Part shown: positions 45,640-53,372 of the stretch, piece after piece
Layout: each line of letters starts with the position of its first letter
How positions within the stretch are numbered: position 1 is the first letter of the stretch
DNA from: Microbacterium sp. MYb54
GTDB taxonomy: Bacteria > Actinomycetota > Actinomycetes > Actinomycetales > Microbacteriaceae
Assembly (NCBI RefSeq): GCF_002979515.1
Contig: NZ_PCPA01000003.1
Coordinates: 186,001-250,000, forward strand
Direction of reading: 5' to 3'
DNA: 64,000 nt
The notes under the pieces: generated by a model
What the model was told of the DNA's origin: nothing
What the model saw: only the letters and a program-made list of their open reading frames with translations
Databases searched by the model: none
Translations under genes and position numbers: made by a program

Positions 45640-47187
45640 GTGCCTCAGAACAGCACTGTGCCCAAGATTCTGATCGTCGGTGGAGGGTACGCAGGTTTCT
45701 ACACTGCGTGGAAGCTCGAGAAGCACCTGCGCAAGGGTGAGGCCGACGTGACCATGGTCGACCCGCTGCCGTACATGACGTACCAGCCGTTCCTCCCCGA
45801 GGTCGCCGCAGGCTCCATCGAAGCCCGGCACTCGGTGGTCGCGCACCGCCGTCACCTCAAGCGCACCAACGTCCTCACCGCCAAGGTGACGAACATCAAC
45901 CACGCGCAGAAGGTCGCAACGATCACGCCGCCCGTCGGTGAGCCGTACGAGTTCGCGTACGACCAGATCGTCGTCACCGCTGGTGCGGTCTCGCGCACGT
46001 TCCCGATCCCGGGCATCGCCGACAACGCGATCGGGCTGAAGACGATCGAAGAGGCCGTCGCGATCCGCGACAAGGTGATGTCGAACTTCGACAAGGCCGC
46101 GGCGCTCCCGGCCGGCCCCGAGCGCGACCGTCTGCTGACCGTCGTCGTCGTCGGTGGTGGCTTCGCCGGCATCGAGGTGTTCGCCGAGCTGCGCTCGCTG
46201 GCCTCGTCCCTGGTGGGCAAGTACCCGCAGCTGAGCTTCGAGGACACGCACTTCCACCTCATCGAGGCGATGGGGCGCATCATGCCCGAGGTCTCGCTGC
46301 AGACGAGCGAGTGGGTGCTCAAGGACCTCGCCAAGCGTGGTGCCAACGTGCACCTCGACACGCAGCTGACCAGCGCGGTCGACGGCAACGTCGAGCTCTC
46401 CACGGGCGAGGTCATCCCGACCGACGTCATCGTGTGGACTGCCGGTGTCATGGCAAACCCCACCGTCGTGCGCGGCGGAGACCTCCCGGTCGAAGAGCGC
46501 GGTCGCATCCAGACCCGCGCCGACCTGCGCGTCGGCACGCCTGAGGCATTCGTCGAGGGCGCCTGGGCAGCCGGAGACGTGTCCGCTGTCCCCGATCTCT
46601 CGGGTGGCGGTGTCGGCGGCTTCTGCGTGCCGAACGCCCAGCACGCCGTTCGTCAGGCGAAGCTGCTCGCGAAGAACCTCGTCGCCGTTCTGCGCGGTGA
46701 GCTCCCGAAGGACTACTTCCACAAGAACATGGGAGCGGTCGCCGGTCTCGGTCTCTACAACGGTGTCTTCCAGTCCGGAAAGATCGCTCTCAAGGGCTTC
46801 GTCGCCTGGGCTGCACACCGTGGATACCACGGCCTCGCGATGCCGACGTGGGAGCGCAAGTTCCGCGTCATCTGGGGCTGGTGGAACAACCTGTGGCTCG
46901 GACGCGACCTGGTGAACCTCGAGACCGTGCAGAACCCGCGCTATGTCTTCGAGGAGTTCGCTGCGCGCCCGCGTCCGGCGGCTCCCGCAGCTCCCGCAGC
47001 GGACTCTGCTCCGGCCGTGAAGGATGCGCCGGTCGCGAAGGCTGCTCCGGCCGCGAAGAAGACCACGGCCAAGGCTGCTCCAGCAGCGTCGACCGAGGCA
47101 GCAGCGAAGCCTGCCGCGAAGAAGCCGGCTGCGAAGAAGGCCCCCGCGAAGAAGGCTGCCGAGCCCGTCGAGGTTGCGGCGAAGTAG
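45640..47187 (+). CDS. Type II NADH dehydrogenase (NDH-2) with a Lys/Ala/Pro-rich tail
   Basis: Membrane-associated FAD enzyme that passes electrons from NADH to quinone without pumping protons. It has the FAD motif GGGYAG (about 14-19), the NAD motif VVVVGGGFAGIEVF, and the QTRADLRVG...AAGDVSA region, all within about 440 residues. A tail of some 70 residues follows, rich in AAP, AAK and KKPAAKK repeats, like the tail of histone H1-type proteins. GAGGAG precedes the GTG start. The tail is unusual for NDH-2. Confidence 0.92.
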   Translation: MPQNSTVPKILIVGGGYAGFYTAWKLEKHLRKGEADVTMVDPLPYMTYQPFLPEVAAGSIEARHSVVAHRRHLKRTNVLTAKVTNINHAQKVATITPPVGEPYEFAYDQIVVTAGAVSRTFPIPGIADNAIGLKTIEEAVAIRDKVMSNFDKAAALPAGPERDRLLTVVVVGGGFAGIEVFAELRSLASSLVGKYPQLSFEDTHFHLIEAMGRIMPEVSLQTSEWVLKDLAKRGANVHLDTQLTSAVDGNVELSTGEVIPTDVIVWTAGVMANPTVVRGGDLPVEERGRIQTRADLRVGTPEAFVEGAWAAGDVSAVPDLSGGGVGGFCVPNAQHAVRQAKLLAKNLVAVLRGELPKDYFHKNMGAVAGLGLYNGVFQSGKIALKGFVAWAAHRGYHGLAMPTWERKFRVIWGWWNNLWLGRDLVNLETVQNPRYVFEEFAARPRPAAPAAPAADSAPAVKDAPVAKAAPAAKKTTAKAAPAASTEAAAKPAAKKPAAKKAPAKKAAEPVEVAAK

Positions 47188-47204
47188 TCGACTGATCGAA
47201 CACC

Positions 47205-47242
47205 ACGATCGGCCCCGTGCGCACTGTGCCGGGGCCGATCGT
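47205..47242 (+). terminator. Rho-independent-type terminator after NDH-2
   Basis: ACGATCGGCCCCG (47205-47217) pairs perfectly with CGGGGCCGATCGT (47230-47242). A further 4-base-pair helix can form inside the loop. CGTTTCAT follows. It separates NDH-2 from the riboswitch-controlled unit. Confidence 0.8.
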
Positions 47243-47287
47243 CGTTTCATCGAGGGAGACTCCGAGGCGACCCATAGGTGCGGCCGG

Positions 47288-47293
47288 TAGCCT
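47288..47293 (+). promoter_or_regulatory. Probable -10 box of the Mn-riboswitch transcript
   Basis: TAGCCT would place the transcription start near 47300, directly before the first paired base of the aptamer at 47302. Confidence 0.45.
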
Positions 47294-47301
47294 CGTCGGA
47301 G

Positions 47302-47393
47302 CAAGGGGAGTACTCCCGTCTGCAGCGAAGTCGTCACTACGAGCACGAGATCGTGCTCCGGCCCGCTGGCCCGCGAGGGTGGAGGAGACCTTG
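47302..47393 (+). promoter_or_regulatory. yybP-ykoY (Mn2+) riboswitch
   Basis: CAAGG (47302-47306) and CCTTG (47389-47393) close the first stem. The two Mn2+-site loops are recognisable: GGGGAGTA directly after the stem and GGTGGAGGAGACC before its other half. Between them lie CGTCACTACG, a GAGCACGA/TCGTGCTC hairpin and CCGGCCCGCTGGCC, in the order of the family. Known members switch on Mn exporters (MntP, TerC/Alx, P-type ATPases). CCCGC ATC GCGGG (47397-47409) just downstream may be part of the switching hairpin. Confidence 0.85.
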
Positions 47394-47480
47394 GCACCCG
47401 CATCGCGGGCTGCCGAGAGAACCCTGCCGTCGTTCCGACGTCGTGGATCGCGGTGGTCCGCACCACGAAGGGACGCACTC

Positions 47481-48407
47481 ATGGGAAAGCTCTCCCGCCT
47501 GATCGGAATGGCATCCGACGCGCTCGAGAAGAACGCCGGCTCCGGGCGCAACGATCATTCGACTGACGGATCCCGTGCGCAGGACGGATCCCGCTCGACC
47601 GACTGGGGAGGCATGCTCCGTGGCGCCGTCGACGCCGTTCGTGGGCAGGGTGACCCAGGGCAGCCGTCGAGCCAGGGCCGCTCCGCGCCGGCAGATCCGT
47701 ATGCGCCGCCCGCCTCGCCCGGTGAGCGCGCGCGTTCGACGAGCGCGGCACCAGCATCTCCGAATCCGTACGCGCCGCCTGCTCCGGGAGCTCCGCGCGC
47801 TTCGCAGACGGCAACCGATGCCGATCGCGCGGCCATCGCCCGCTATGACTACCTGCTGCAGACGGCAGATCCGCAGCGGGTCGAACAGATCCACCGCGAA
47901 GCCTTCGCCCGACTGACTCCCGAGCAGCGGACGCTCGTCGAAGCGCGCATGCGAGAGGAGCTCGCACCTACCGAGCGCCCGAGGTCGTCATCGCCCGACG
48001 ACCTCGCGCGTGCTGCCGGACGTGCGGAAGCCATGAAGCCGGGGCGGATGCGCGGTCTGCTGTCGCGGGTGCGCGGTGCGGGTGCCGGCGGTGCGGCGGT
48101 CGCCGCAGGTGGCGCGGCGGTCGGTCTGCTCGGCGTGGTCGCCGGTGGCGCCGTGCTCAGCACGGTGGCCGGACCGCTGCTCGAGCAGGCGGCGAACATC
48201 GGCGTCGACTTCGGTGCGTTGGCTGAGGGTATCGATGTCGAGTCCCTTGCATCCGGTCTGGATGTCGAGGGGCTTGCCGGAGGTGCAGGCGACCTGATGG
48301 GCTCCGCAGGGGATGCGGTGTCCGGGATCGGTGATGCGGCGAGTGGGTGGGGCGAGCAGCTCGGCAACCTCGGCATCCCCGGCATCGGCGACCTCTTCGG
48401 ACGCTGA
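47481..48407 (+). CDS. Hypothetical protein behind the Mn2+ riboswitch
   Basis: A 308-residue protein that I do not recognise. The N-terminus is MGKLSRLIGMASDALEKNAG, followed by a disordered Pro/Ala/Ser region with two NPYAPP/DPYAPP repeats. A helical segment follows (AAIARYDYLLQTADPQRVEQIHREAFARLTPEQRTLVEARMREE), then a Gly/Ala-rich hydrophobic helix (about residues 205-235) and a Gly-rich C-terminus (DLMGSAGDAVSGIGDAASGWG). It may be a membrane-anchored accessory protein. ATG 47481 has GAAGGGA upstream; a longer in-frame start would overlap the riboswitch. It is 6 bases ahead of a DedA gene. Confidence 0.75.
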   Translation: MGKLSRLIGMASDALEKNAGSGRNDHSTDGSRAQDGSRSTDWGGMLRGAVDAVRGQGDPGQPSSQGRSAPADPYAPPASPGERARSTSAAPASPNPYAPPAPGAPRASQTATDADRAAIARYDYLLQTADPQRVEQIHREAFARLTPEQRTLVEARMREELAPTERPRSSSPDDLARAAGRAEAMKPGRMRGLLSRVRGAGAGGAAVAAGGAAVGLLGVVAGGAVLSTVAGPLLEQAANIGVDFGALAEGIDVESLASGLDVEGLAGGAGDLMGSAGDAVSGIGDAASGWGEQLGNLGIPGIGDLFGR

Positions 48408-48413
48408 GCGCGG

Positions 48414-49079
48414 ATGGTTCTCCTCACTGCGACCGAGCACGGCTTCACCGGGCTCACCGGGTTCGCCGCCGATGTCCTGACGGCGCTCGGCGACATCGGC
48501 GTGGGCGTGCTGGTCTTCCTCGAAGTGCTGATCCCACCGATCCCGAGCGAGGTGATCCTGCCGTTCGCGGGGTACCTCAGCCAGAGCGGACCCCTGAACC
48601 TGGGCTGGCTGATCTTCTGGAGCACCCTCGCGTCGTGGCTGGGTGCCCTGTTGCTCTACTGGCTCGGTGCGGCGATCGGTATGGACCGGGCCGTACGAAT
48701 GCTCGCGGCGACACGGCTGGTGAGTCGTTCCGACCTGGAACGAGGATCGGACTGGTTCGTGCGCAGCGGCGCCTGGACTGTCTTGGTCGGACGGATGGTG
48801 CCGGGTGTGCGCAGCCTGATCTCGATTCCCGCAGGCGCTTCCCGCATGAACCTCGTGACGTTCAGCGTCTACACGGTCATCGGCAGCGGGCTCTGGAATG
48901 CGCTTCTCCTCGGAGTGGGCGCGGCCCTCGGCACGCAGCACGAACAGCTGGAGGAGTACCTCGGCTACCTCGACTACGCCGTGTACACGGCGATAGCAGT
49001 GGCCTTCGTGGTCCTGGTCTTGCGGAGAATCCGGGAGGCCGCGGGGGAGCGGAAGGCAGTCGCCGAGGTCGAGGACTGA
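48414..49079 (+). CDS. DedA family membrane protein
   Basis: A 221-residue protein with about five membrane helices. Family hallmarks are FLEVLIPPIPSEVILPFAGYLSQSG, the conserved arginine motif VGRMVPGVRSLISIPAGASRM, and GSGLWNALLLGVGAALG. DedA proteins are undecaprenyl-phosphate or lipid flippases and affect membrane potential and metal or pH tolerance. It lies 6 bases after the hypothetical gene with no separate promoter, so it is probably transcribed from the Mn2+ riboswitch. Confidence 0.92.
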   Translation: MVLLTATEHGFTGLTGFAADVLTALGDIGVGVLVFLEVLIPPIPSEVILPFAGYLSQSGPLNLGWLIFWSTLASWLGALLLYWLGAAIGMDRAVRMLAATRLVSRSDLERGSDWFVRSGAWTVLVGRMVPGVRSLISIPAGASRMNLVTFSVYTVIGSGLWNALLLGVGAALGTQHEQLEEYLGYLDYAVYTAIAVAFVVLVLRRIREAAGERKAVAEVED

Positions 49080-49085
49080 GCGCTG

Positions 49086-49161
49086 TGGTGCCCCCGCTGG
49101 GACTCGAACCCAGACTGAAGCGATTTTAAGTCGCCTGCCTCTGCCATTGGGCTACGGGGGC
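49086..49161 (-). tRNA. tRNA with UAA anticodon (leucine codon UUA), class I shape
   Basis: Minus-strand sequence folds as a complete tRNA: 7-base-pair acceptor GCCCCCG/CGGGGGC, D-arm GCC/GGC, anticodon stem GGCGA/TCGCT around the loop CTTAAAA (anticodon TAA), T-arm CTGGG-TTCGAGT-CCCAG, discriminator A and an encoded CCA. The variable loop has only five bases, whereas bacterial tRNA-Leu normally has a long variable arm. Charging by LeuRS is therefore not certain. A base G precedes position 1. Confidence 0.9.
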
Positions 49162-49247
49162 CTCGTCGCCAGCCTATCGCCGCCCTCGGATGCGACGCGG
49201 TGCCGCCGAGGGTGATCCGGAGTACGAGGAGGCCTTAGGGTGGGGGA

Positions 49248-50495
49248 GTGCTCGACCTCATCGACGAACTGAGCCCCGTCCATGGTGCGCCTTCGGTCGC
49301 CCCCGAATGGGAGGACCCGGCCCGCTATTGGCCGCGCCTGTCGGCCGTGACGGGACACCTGCCCGCACCGGTCGCAGTGATCGACCGCGAGGCGCTCCGC
49401 TACAACGCGATGGACCTCCTGGTGCGCGCGGGCGGCCTCCCCATCCGCGTCGCCTCGAAGTCGGTGCGGGTGCGAGCCGTTCTCGACGCCGTGCTGAAGC
49501 TTCCCGGATTCCACGGGATCCTCGCCTTCACGCTCGAGGAGGCGCTCTGGCTCGCCGAGACCCACGACGACATCATGCTCGGCTATCCGACCGTGGATCG
49601 TGCGGGTCTGGAACGCCTCTTCGCCGACGAGCAGGCGGCGCAGCGCATCACTTTGATGGTCGATGACCTCGTCCACCTCGACCTGATCGACAGCGTCGCC
49701 GGTCCCGGCTCGCGTCCGGAGCTCCGGGTCGCCATCGATGTCGACGCTTCCTGGCGATCCTCGCTCCTCGGCCATATCGGCGTGCGCCGTTCGGCATTGT
49801 TCAGCGCGGGAGAAGTGGCAGCCTTCGCCCGAAAGGTCGTCGCACGCCCGGGATTCCAGCTCGTCGGACTGCAGATGTATGACGCTCAGATCGCCGGGCA
49901 GGGCGATGACGCAGGGCCGGACGCGCCGCTGATCCGCATGGTGCAGGCACGCTCGCGCAACGAGCTGCGGGAGCGCCGGGCAGCCATCGTCGCCGCGGTC
50001 GGCGCGATCGCTCCGCTGGAGATCCTCAACGGCGGTGGGACCGGCTCGCTCGAATTCACCGGGAGCGATGAATCCCTCACCGAAGCGAGTGCAGGCAGCG
50101 GGCTCCTCGGCGGCCACCTGTTCGACGGCTACCGCTCCTTCCGCCCCGCGCCGGCATCCGCGTTCGCCTTCGACGTCGTCCGGCGTCCGGCGACCGACAT
50201 AGCCACGGTTCTCGGCGGAGGGTGGATCGCGTCCGGCCCTGCGCTCGCCTCACGCCAGCCGCGAGCGGTGTGGCCGGAGGGCCTCCACACGCTTTCCCGC
50301 GAGGCTGCCGGCGAGGTGCAGACACCGCTCCAGGGTCCAGCCGCGACATCGCTCGGAGTGGGGGATCGGGTCTGGTTCCGCCACGCCAAGAGCGGCGAAC
50401 CGGCCGAGCGCATCGAGAGCTACCACCTGGTGTCGGGCGACGAGATCATCGACGAGCTGCCGACCTACCGCGGTGAGGGAAAGGCCTTCCTGTGA
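49248..50495 (+). CDS. PLP-dependent alanine racemase / D-threonine aldolase-like protein
   Basis: A 415-residue protein with an N-terminal alanine racemase-like TIM barrel. PVAVIDREALRYNAMDLLVRAGGLPIRVASKSVRVRAVLDAV carries the likely PLP lysine in VASKSVR, and LEILNGGGTGSLE and SGLLGGHLFDGYRSF follow. It resembles amino-acid deaminase/aldolase proteins found next to aldonolactone oxidases in actinobacteria. TAGGGT (49236-49241) is exactly 6 bases from the GTG, so it is probably leaderless. Its stop overlaps the next gene's start. Confidence 0.85.
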   Translation: MLDLIDELSPVHGAPSVAPEWEDPARYWPRLSAVTGHLPAPVAVIDREALRYNAMDLLVRAGGLPIRVASKSVRVRAVLDAVLKLPGFHGILAFTLEEALWLAETHDDIMLGYPTVDRAGLERLFADEQAAQRITLMVDDLVHLDLIDSVAGPGSRPELRVAIDVDASWRSSLLGHIGVRRSALFSAGEVAAFARKVVARPGFQLVGLQMYDAQIAGQGDDAGPDAPLIRMVQARSRNELRERRAAIVAAVGAIAPLEILNGGGTGSLEFTGSDESLTEASAGSGLLGGHLFDGYRSFRPAPASAFAFDVVRRPATDIATVLGGGWIASGPALASRQPRAVWPEGLHTLSREAAGEVQTPLQGPAATSLGVGDRVWFRHAKSGEPAERIESYHLVSGDEIIDELPTYRGEGKAFL

Positions 50496-51805
50496 CGCGG
50501 ATCGGCGGCACCTGGCAGAACTGGGGTCGCTCGGCCTCGGTGCGGCCCGTCCGCGTGGAGCGTCCGCGCAGCCCGGAAGGCGTGCAGCGCGCGGTGGTCG
50601 CGGCAGTGAAGCACGGACTCCCCGTCAAGGCCGTCGGCGCCGGACACAGCTTCACCGGAATCGCGGTCGCACCGGGCGTCCTGCTCGAGCTCGATGACCT
50701 CCAGGGACTCGTCTCGGCCGATGCCGCCACCGGGCGTGTGACCCTGCTCGCAGGCACGCGACTGCACCGGATCCCCGCACTGCTCGCCCCGTTCGGGCTC
50801 GCGATGGAGAACCTCGGCGACATCGACCGGCAATCGATCGCAGGGGCCGTCTCGACCGGCACACACGGTACCGGTGCCGGGTACGGCGGACTCGCCACCC
50901 AGGTCGTCGGCGTCACGATGGTCACTGCCGCCGGAGAGTTCCTCCGCATCGACGACCAGCATGAGAGCGACCTGCTTCCCGCGGTGGCGCTCGGGCTCGG
51001 TGCCCTCGGAATCATCGTCGAGGTGACCCTCCAGTGCGTCCCCGCATTCGTGATGCACGCGATCGACGAGCCGGTTCCGTTGGACGATGTGCTCGCGACG
51101 CTCGACGAGCGCGTCGCCGCATCCGATCACTTCGAGTTCTACTGGTTCCCGCACACGGAAGTCGCACTGACCAAGCGGCAGACGCGTCTGCCGGAGGCGA
51201 CCGTGCGAAAGCCGCTTCCCGTGGTCGGACGATGGATCGACGAGACTCTGCTCTCCAATGGGGTCTACCGGGCAGTGTGCGCCACGGGCCAGGTCATCCC
51301 CGCGATCACACCGTCGTTCAGTCGACTCGCTGTCAAGCTCACGGGGGATCGGGAGTACACCGAACTGTCTCATCGCGTGCTCATCCAGAGCAGGACCGTG
51401 CGATTCCGCGAGATGGAATACGCGCTTCCGGCCGAGAACGTCGTGCCTGCCTTCCAAGCGGTGCGCGCACTCATCGCGCAACGGAAGTGGCGGATCGAGT
51501 TCCCGATCGAGGTGCGTTTCGCCGCCGCTGACGATCGCTGGCTGTCGACGGCGCATGGCCGTGAGAGCGCCTACATCGCGGTGCACCGCTACTGGCGCGC
51601 CGACCCGACCGAGTACTTCGGGGCGGTGGAAGAGATCCTGCTCGAGTTCGGTGGCCGCCCGCACTGGGGAAAGCTCCACACTCTCACCGCGGAGACCTTC
51701 CGTGAGCGCTACCCGCGCTTCGACGACTTCGTCGCATTGCGCGATCGGCTGGATCCGGATCGTCGATTCGGGAACCGGTATCTCGAACGCGTCCTCGGCG
51801 CCTGA
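50492..51805 (+). CDS. D-arabinono-1,4-lactone oxidase family FAD enzyme
   Basis: Flavoprotein of 437 residues of the aldonolactone oxidoreductase family. The N-terminal FAD-binding domain has VKAVGAGHSFTGIA, where the histidine is in the position used for covalent flavin attachment, and ISTGTHGTG-type sequence (VSTGTHGTGAGYGG). The C-terminal ALO domain ends with RPHWGKLHTLT, the family's catalytic HWGK. The substrate is probably a sugar lactone. GTG 50492 overlaps the upstream stop (GTGA), so it is coupled to the PLP protein. Confidence 0.92.
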   Translation: MTRIGGTWQNWGRSASVRPVRVERPRSPEGVQRAVVAAVKHGLPVKAVGAGHSFTGIAVAPGVLLELDDLQGLVSADAATGRVTLLAGTRLHRIPALLAPFGLAMENLGDIDRQSIAGAVSTGTHGTGAGYGGLATQVVGVTMVTAAGEFLRIDDQHESDLLPAVALGLGALGIIVEVTLQCVPAFVMHAIDEPVPLDDVLATLDERVAASDHFEFYWFPHTEVALTKRQTRLPEATVRKPLPVVGRWIDETLLSNGVYRAVCATGQVIPAITPSFSRLAVKLTGDREYTELSHRVLIQSRTVRFREMEYALPAENVVPAFQAVRALIAQRKWRIEFPIEVRFAAADDRWLSTAHGRESAYIAVHRYWRADPTEYFGAVEEILLEFGGRPHWGKLHTLTAETFRERYPRFDDFVALRDRLDPDRRFGNRYLERVLGA

Positions 51806-51857
51806 TACGACCGCGGCGGCTGCCGCGCATGCCCAGTCCACGTGCAGACTGCGCGTC

Positions 51858-51863
51858 TAGGAT
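51858..51863 (+). promoter_or_regulatory. Probable -10 box of lemA
   Basis: TAGGAT would start transcription near 51870; GAGGAAGG (51875-51882) is the ribosome site for the ATG at 51894. This is a normal short leader, in contrast to the leaderless neighbours. Confidence 0.5.
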
Positions 51864-51893
51864 GAGAGAAACACGAGGAAGGGTGGGCCTCTG

Positions 51894-52460
51894 ATGGAAT
51901 GGCTCGTGCCGGTACTGATCGTTGTCGGAGTGATCCTGCTCGTCGGCATCTATCTCTGGGCCACGTACAACTCGCTGGTGCAACTGAACGTCCGCGTCGA
52001 CGAGGCGTGGAGCGGTATCACGGTGCAGTTGAAGCGACGAGCCGACCTCATCCCGAACCTCATCGAGACGGTCAAGGGGTATGCCTCCCACGAGAAGGCG
52101 GTGTTCGAGAACGTCACCCGTGCGCGCGCCGAGACACTGTCAGCCGGTGGGCCTGGCGAGGCCGGCATCGCCGAGGGGCACCTCCAGCAGGCGCTGCGCA
52201 GTCTCTTCGCGGTCGCCGAGGCGTACCCGCAGCTGCAGGCGAGCACGAACTTCCTCCAGGTGCAGCAGGCTCTGGTCGACACCGAAGACAAGATCCAGGC
52301 CGCACGCAGGTTCTACAACGGCGGCGTACGCGAGCTCAACACCAAGATCAAGGTCTTCCCGAACAACCTGTTCGCCAAGGGGCTGGGCTTCTCCGAGCGC
52401 GAGTTCTTCGAGGTGGCCGACAGCAGCGCCATCTCCGAGCCGCCGCGCGTGCAGTTCTGA
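51894..52460 (+). CDS. lemA: LemA family protein
   Basis: A 188-residue protein with one N-terminal membrane helix (VPVLIVVGVILLVGIYLWATYN) and a four-helix-bundle LemA domain. Hallmarks are NVRVDEAWSGITVQLKRRADLIPNLIETVKGYASHEK, YPQLQASTNFLQVQQALVDTEDKIQAARRFYNGGVRELN and FPNNLFAKGLGF. Function is not well defined; the family is often linked to phosphorelay or envelope functions. GAGGAAGG precedes the ATG. It is convergent with the next gene. Confidence 0.95.
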   Translation: MEWLVPVLIVVGVILLVGIYLWATYNSLVQLNVRVDEAWSGITVQLKRRADLIPNLIETVKGYASHEKAVFENVTRARAETLSAGGPGEAGIAEGHLQQALRSLFAVAEAYPQLQASTNFLQVQQALVDTEDKIQAARRFYNGGVRELNTKIKVFPNNLFAKGLGFSEREFFEVADSSAISEPPRVQF

Positions 52461-52472
52461 CGAGACCGTCCG

Positions 52473-53372
52473 TCACCACGCCGACAGCACGACTCCGTCG
52501 GCGGTGAACGACGCCTCGCCCCGCAGGCTCCAGGAATCCGTCCGGTAGGTGACAGTGCGGGCGGCGCCGTCTTGGCCGATGCCGGTCACGGTGGCCACGA
52601 GCACTCCACCCTCCGCGGTGAATTCCGTCGACGTCAGTGCGATCGTCGGCGACTCGTCGATGCGGTAGTCGATCTCGGTCACCTCGCGGAACTCCGTGCC
52701 CCACGGAATCCGGATGCCACATCCGTCTGGCACTTCGCTGCCGGGCGCAGTACAGGTCTCGAGATGCTCGTCGAGCTGGGTCTGTGCGGCCGTGGTCGCT
52801 TCCGGTCGTAGCTCGGCATTCACGGCCGCGGTGACTGCAGCGCCGGGCAGCAACGGCACCGTGGTCGCGCCGGAGAGCAATGCCGACGGTGCGGCCGCTA
52901 CCGTATAGGCCGCCGGCAGCAGCGCGATCTCCTTGCTGATGGGTGTGGTCGCCGCACCGATCGCGACGTCGGAGCCGATCGTCGACTGGGCGGTCAGCGT
53001 GCCGAGGCCTGATTCGTCGACGGTCCAGCGTCCGTCGACCGGAATCAGCGTCAGCTGTGCAGTGCGCTTCTCGCCGTCGAGGCGGAACGTGACGTCGACG
53101 TTCGCCGAGTCGCCGTCTTCCCGGACCGTCGTCACCACGGCTTCTTCGATCAGCGCGGTTGCTGAGTCGAAGGCGTCGAGTGCCGTCGCCGACACGGTGA
53201 TCCCGGTCGCAGCCACGGCATCGGGGTCTCCGGATTCCAGGGCGTGCAGATATCCGAGCGCTGCGTCTTCGGGCGTGGGTGGACGGGTCGTCGACTGCCA
53301 GAACCACAGTCCGGCGGCGATGACGACGAGCCCGGCGGCACCGCCGATCAGCCACCACCGACGCCTGCTCAT
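52473..53372 (-). CDS. Hypothetical exported or membrane-anchored protein
   Basis: A 299-residue protein with a short basic N-terminus, a single membrane helix (WWLIGGAAGLVVIAAGLWFW) and a large extracellular part. The part after the helix (PEDAALGYLHALESGDPDAVAATG) looks like the start of an NTF2-like or DUF4878-type domain; two cysteines (TCTAPGSEVPDGCG) could form a disulphide. No known function. Its ATG overlaps the stop of the YcaQ-like gene by four bases. Confidence 0.78.
   Translation of the reverse strand: MSRRRWWLIGGAAGLVVIAAGLWFWQSTTRPPTPEDAALGYLHALESGDPDAVAATGITVSATALDAFDSATALIEEAVVTTVREDGDSANVDVTFRLDGEKRTAQLTLIPVDGRWTVDESGLGTLTAQSTIGSDVAIGAATTPISKEIALLPAAYTVAAAPSALLSGATTVPLLPGAAVTAAVNAELRPEATTAAQTQLDEHLETCTAPGSEVPDGCGIRIPWGTEFREVTEIDYRIDESPTIALTSTEFTAEGGVLVATVTGIGQDGAARTVTYRTDSWSLRGEASFTADGVVLSAW

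Noticed and set aside
47217..47480. Longer N-terminus for the hypothetical gene at 47481
   Set aside because: The extension would read through a terminator loop and the Mn2+ riboswitch, and its sequence is Arg-rich noise.
49086..49162. Reading the tRNA as tRNA-His because a G precedes position 1
   Set aside because: The anticodon is UAA, not GUG, and the discriminator is A rather than the C that pairs with G-1 in bacterial tRNA-His.
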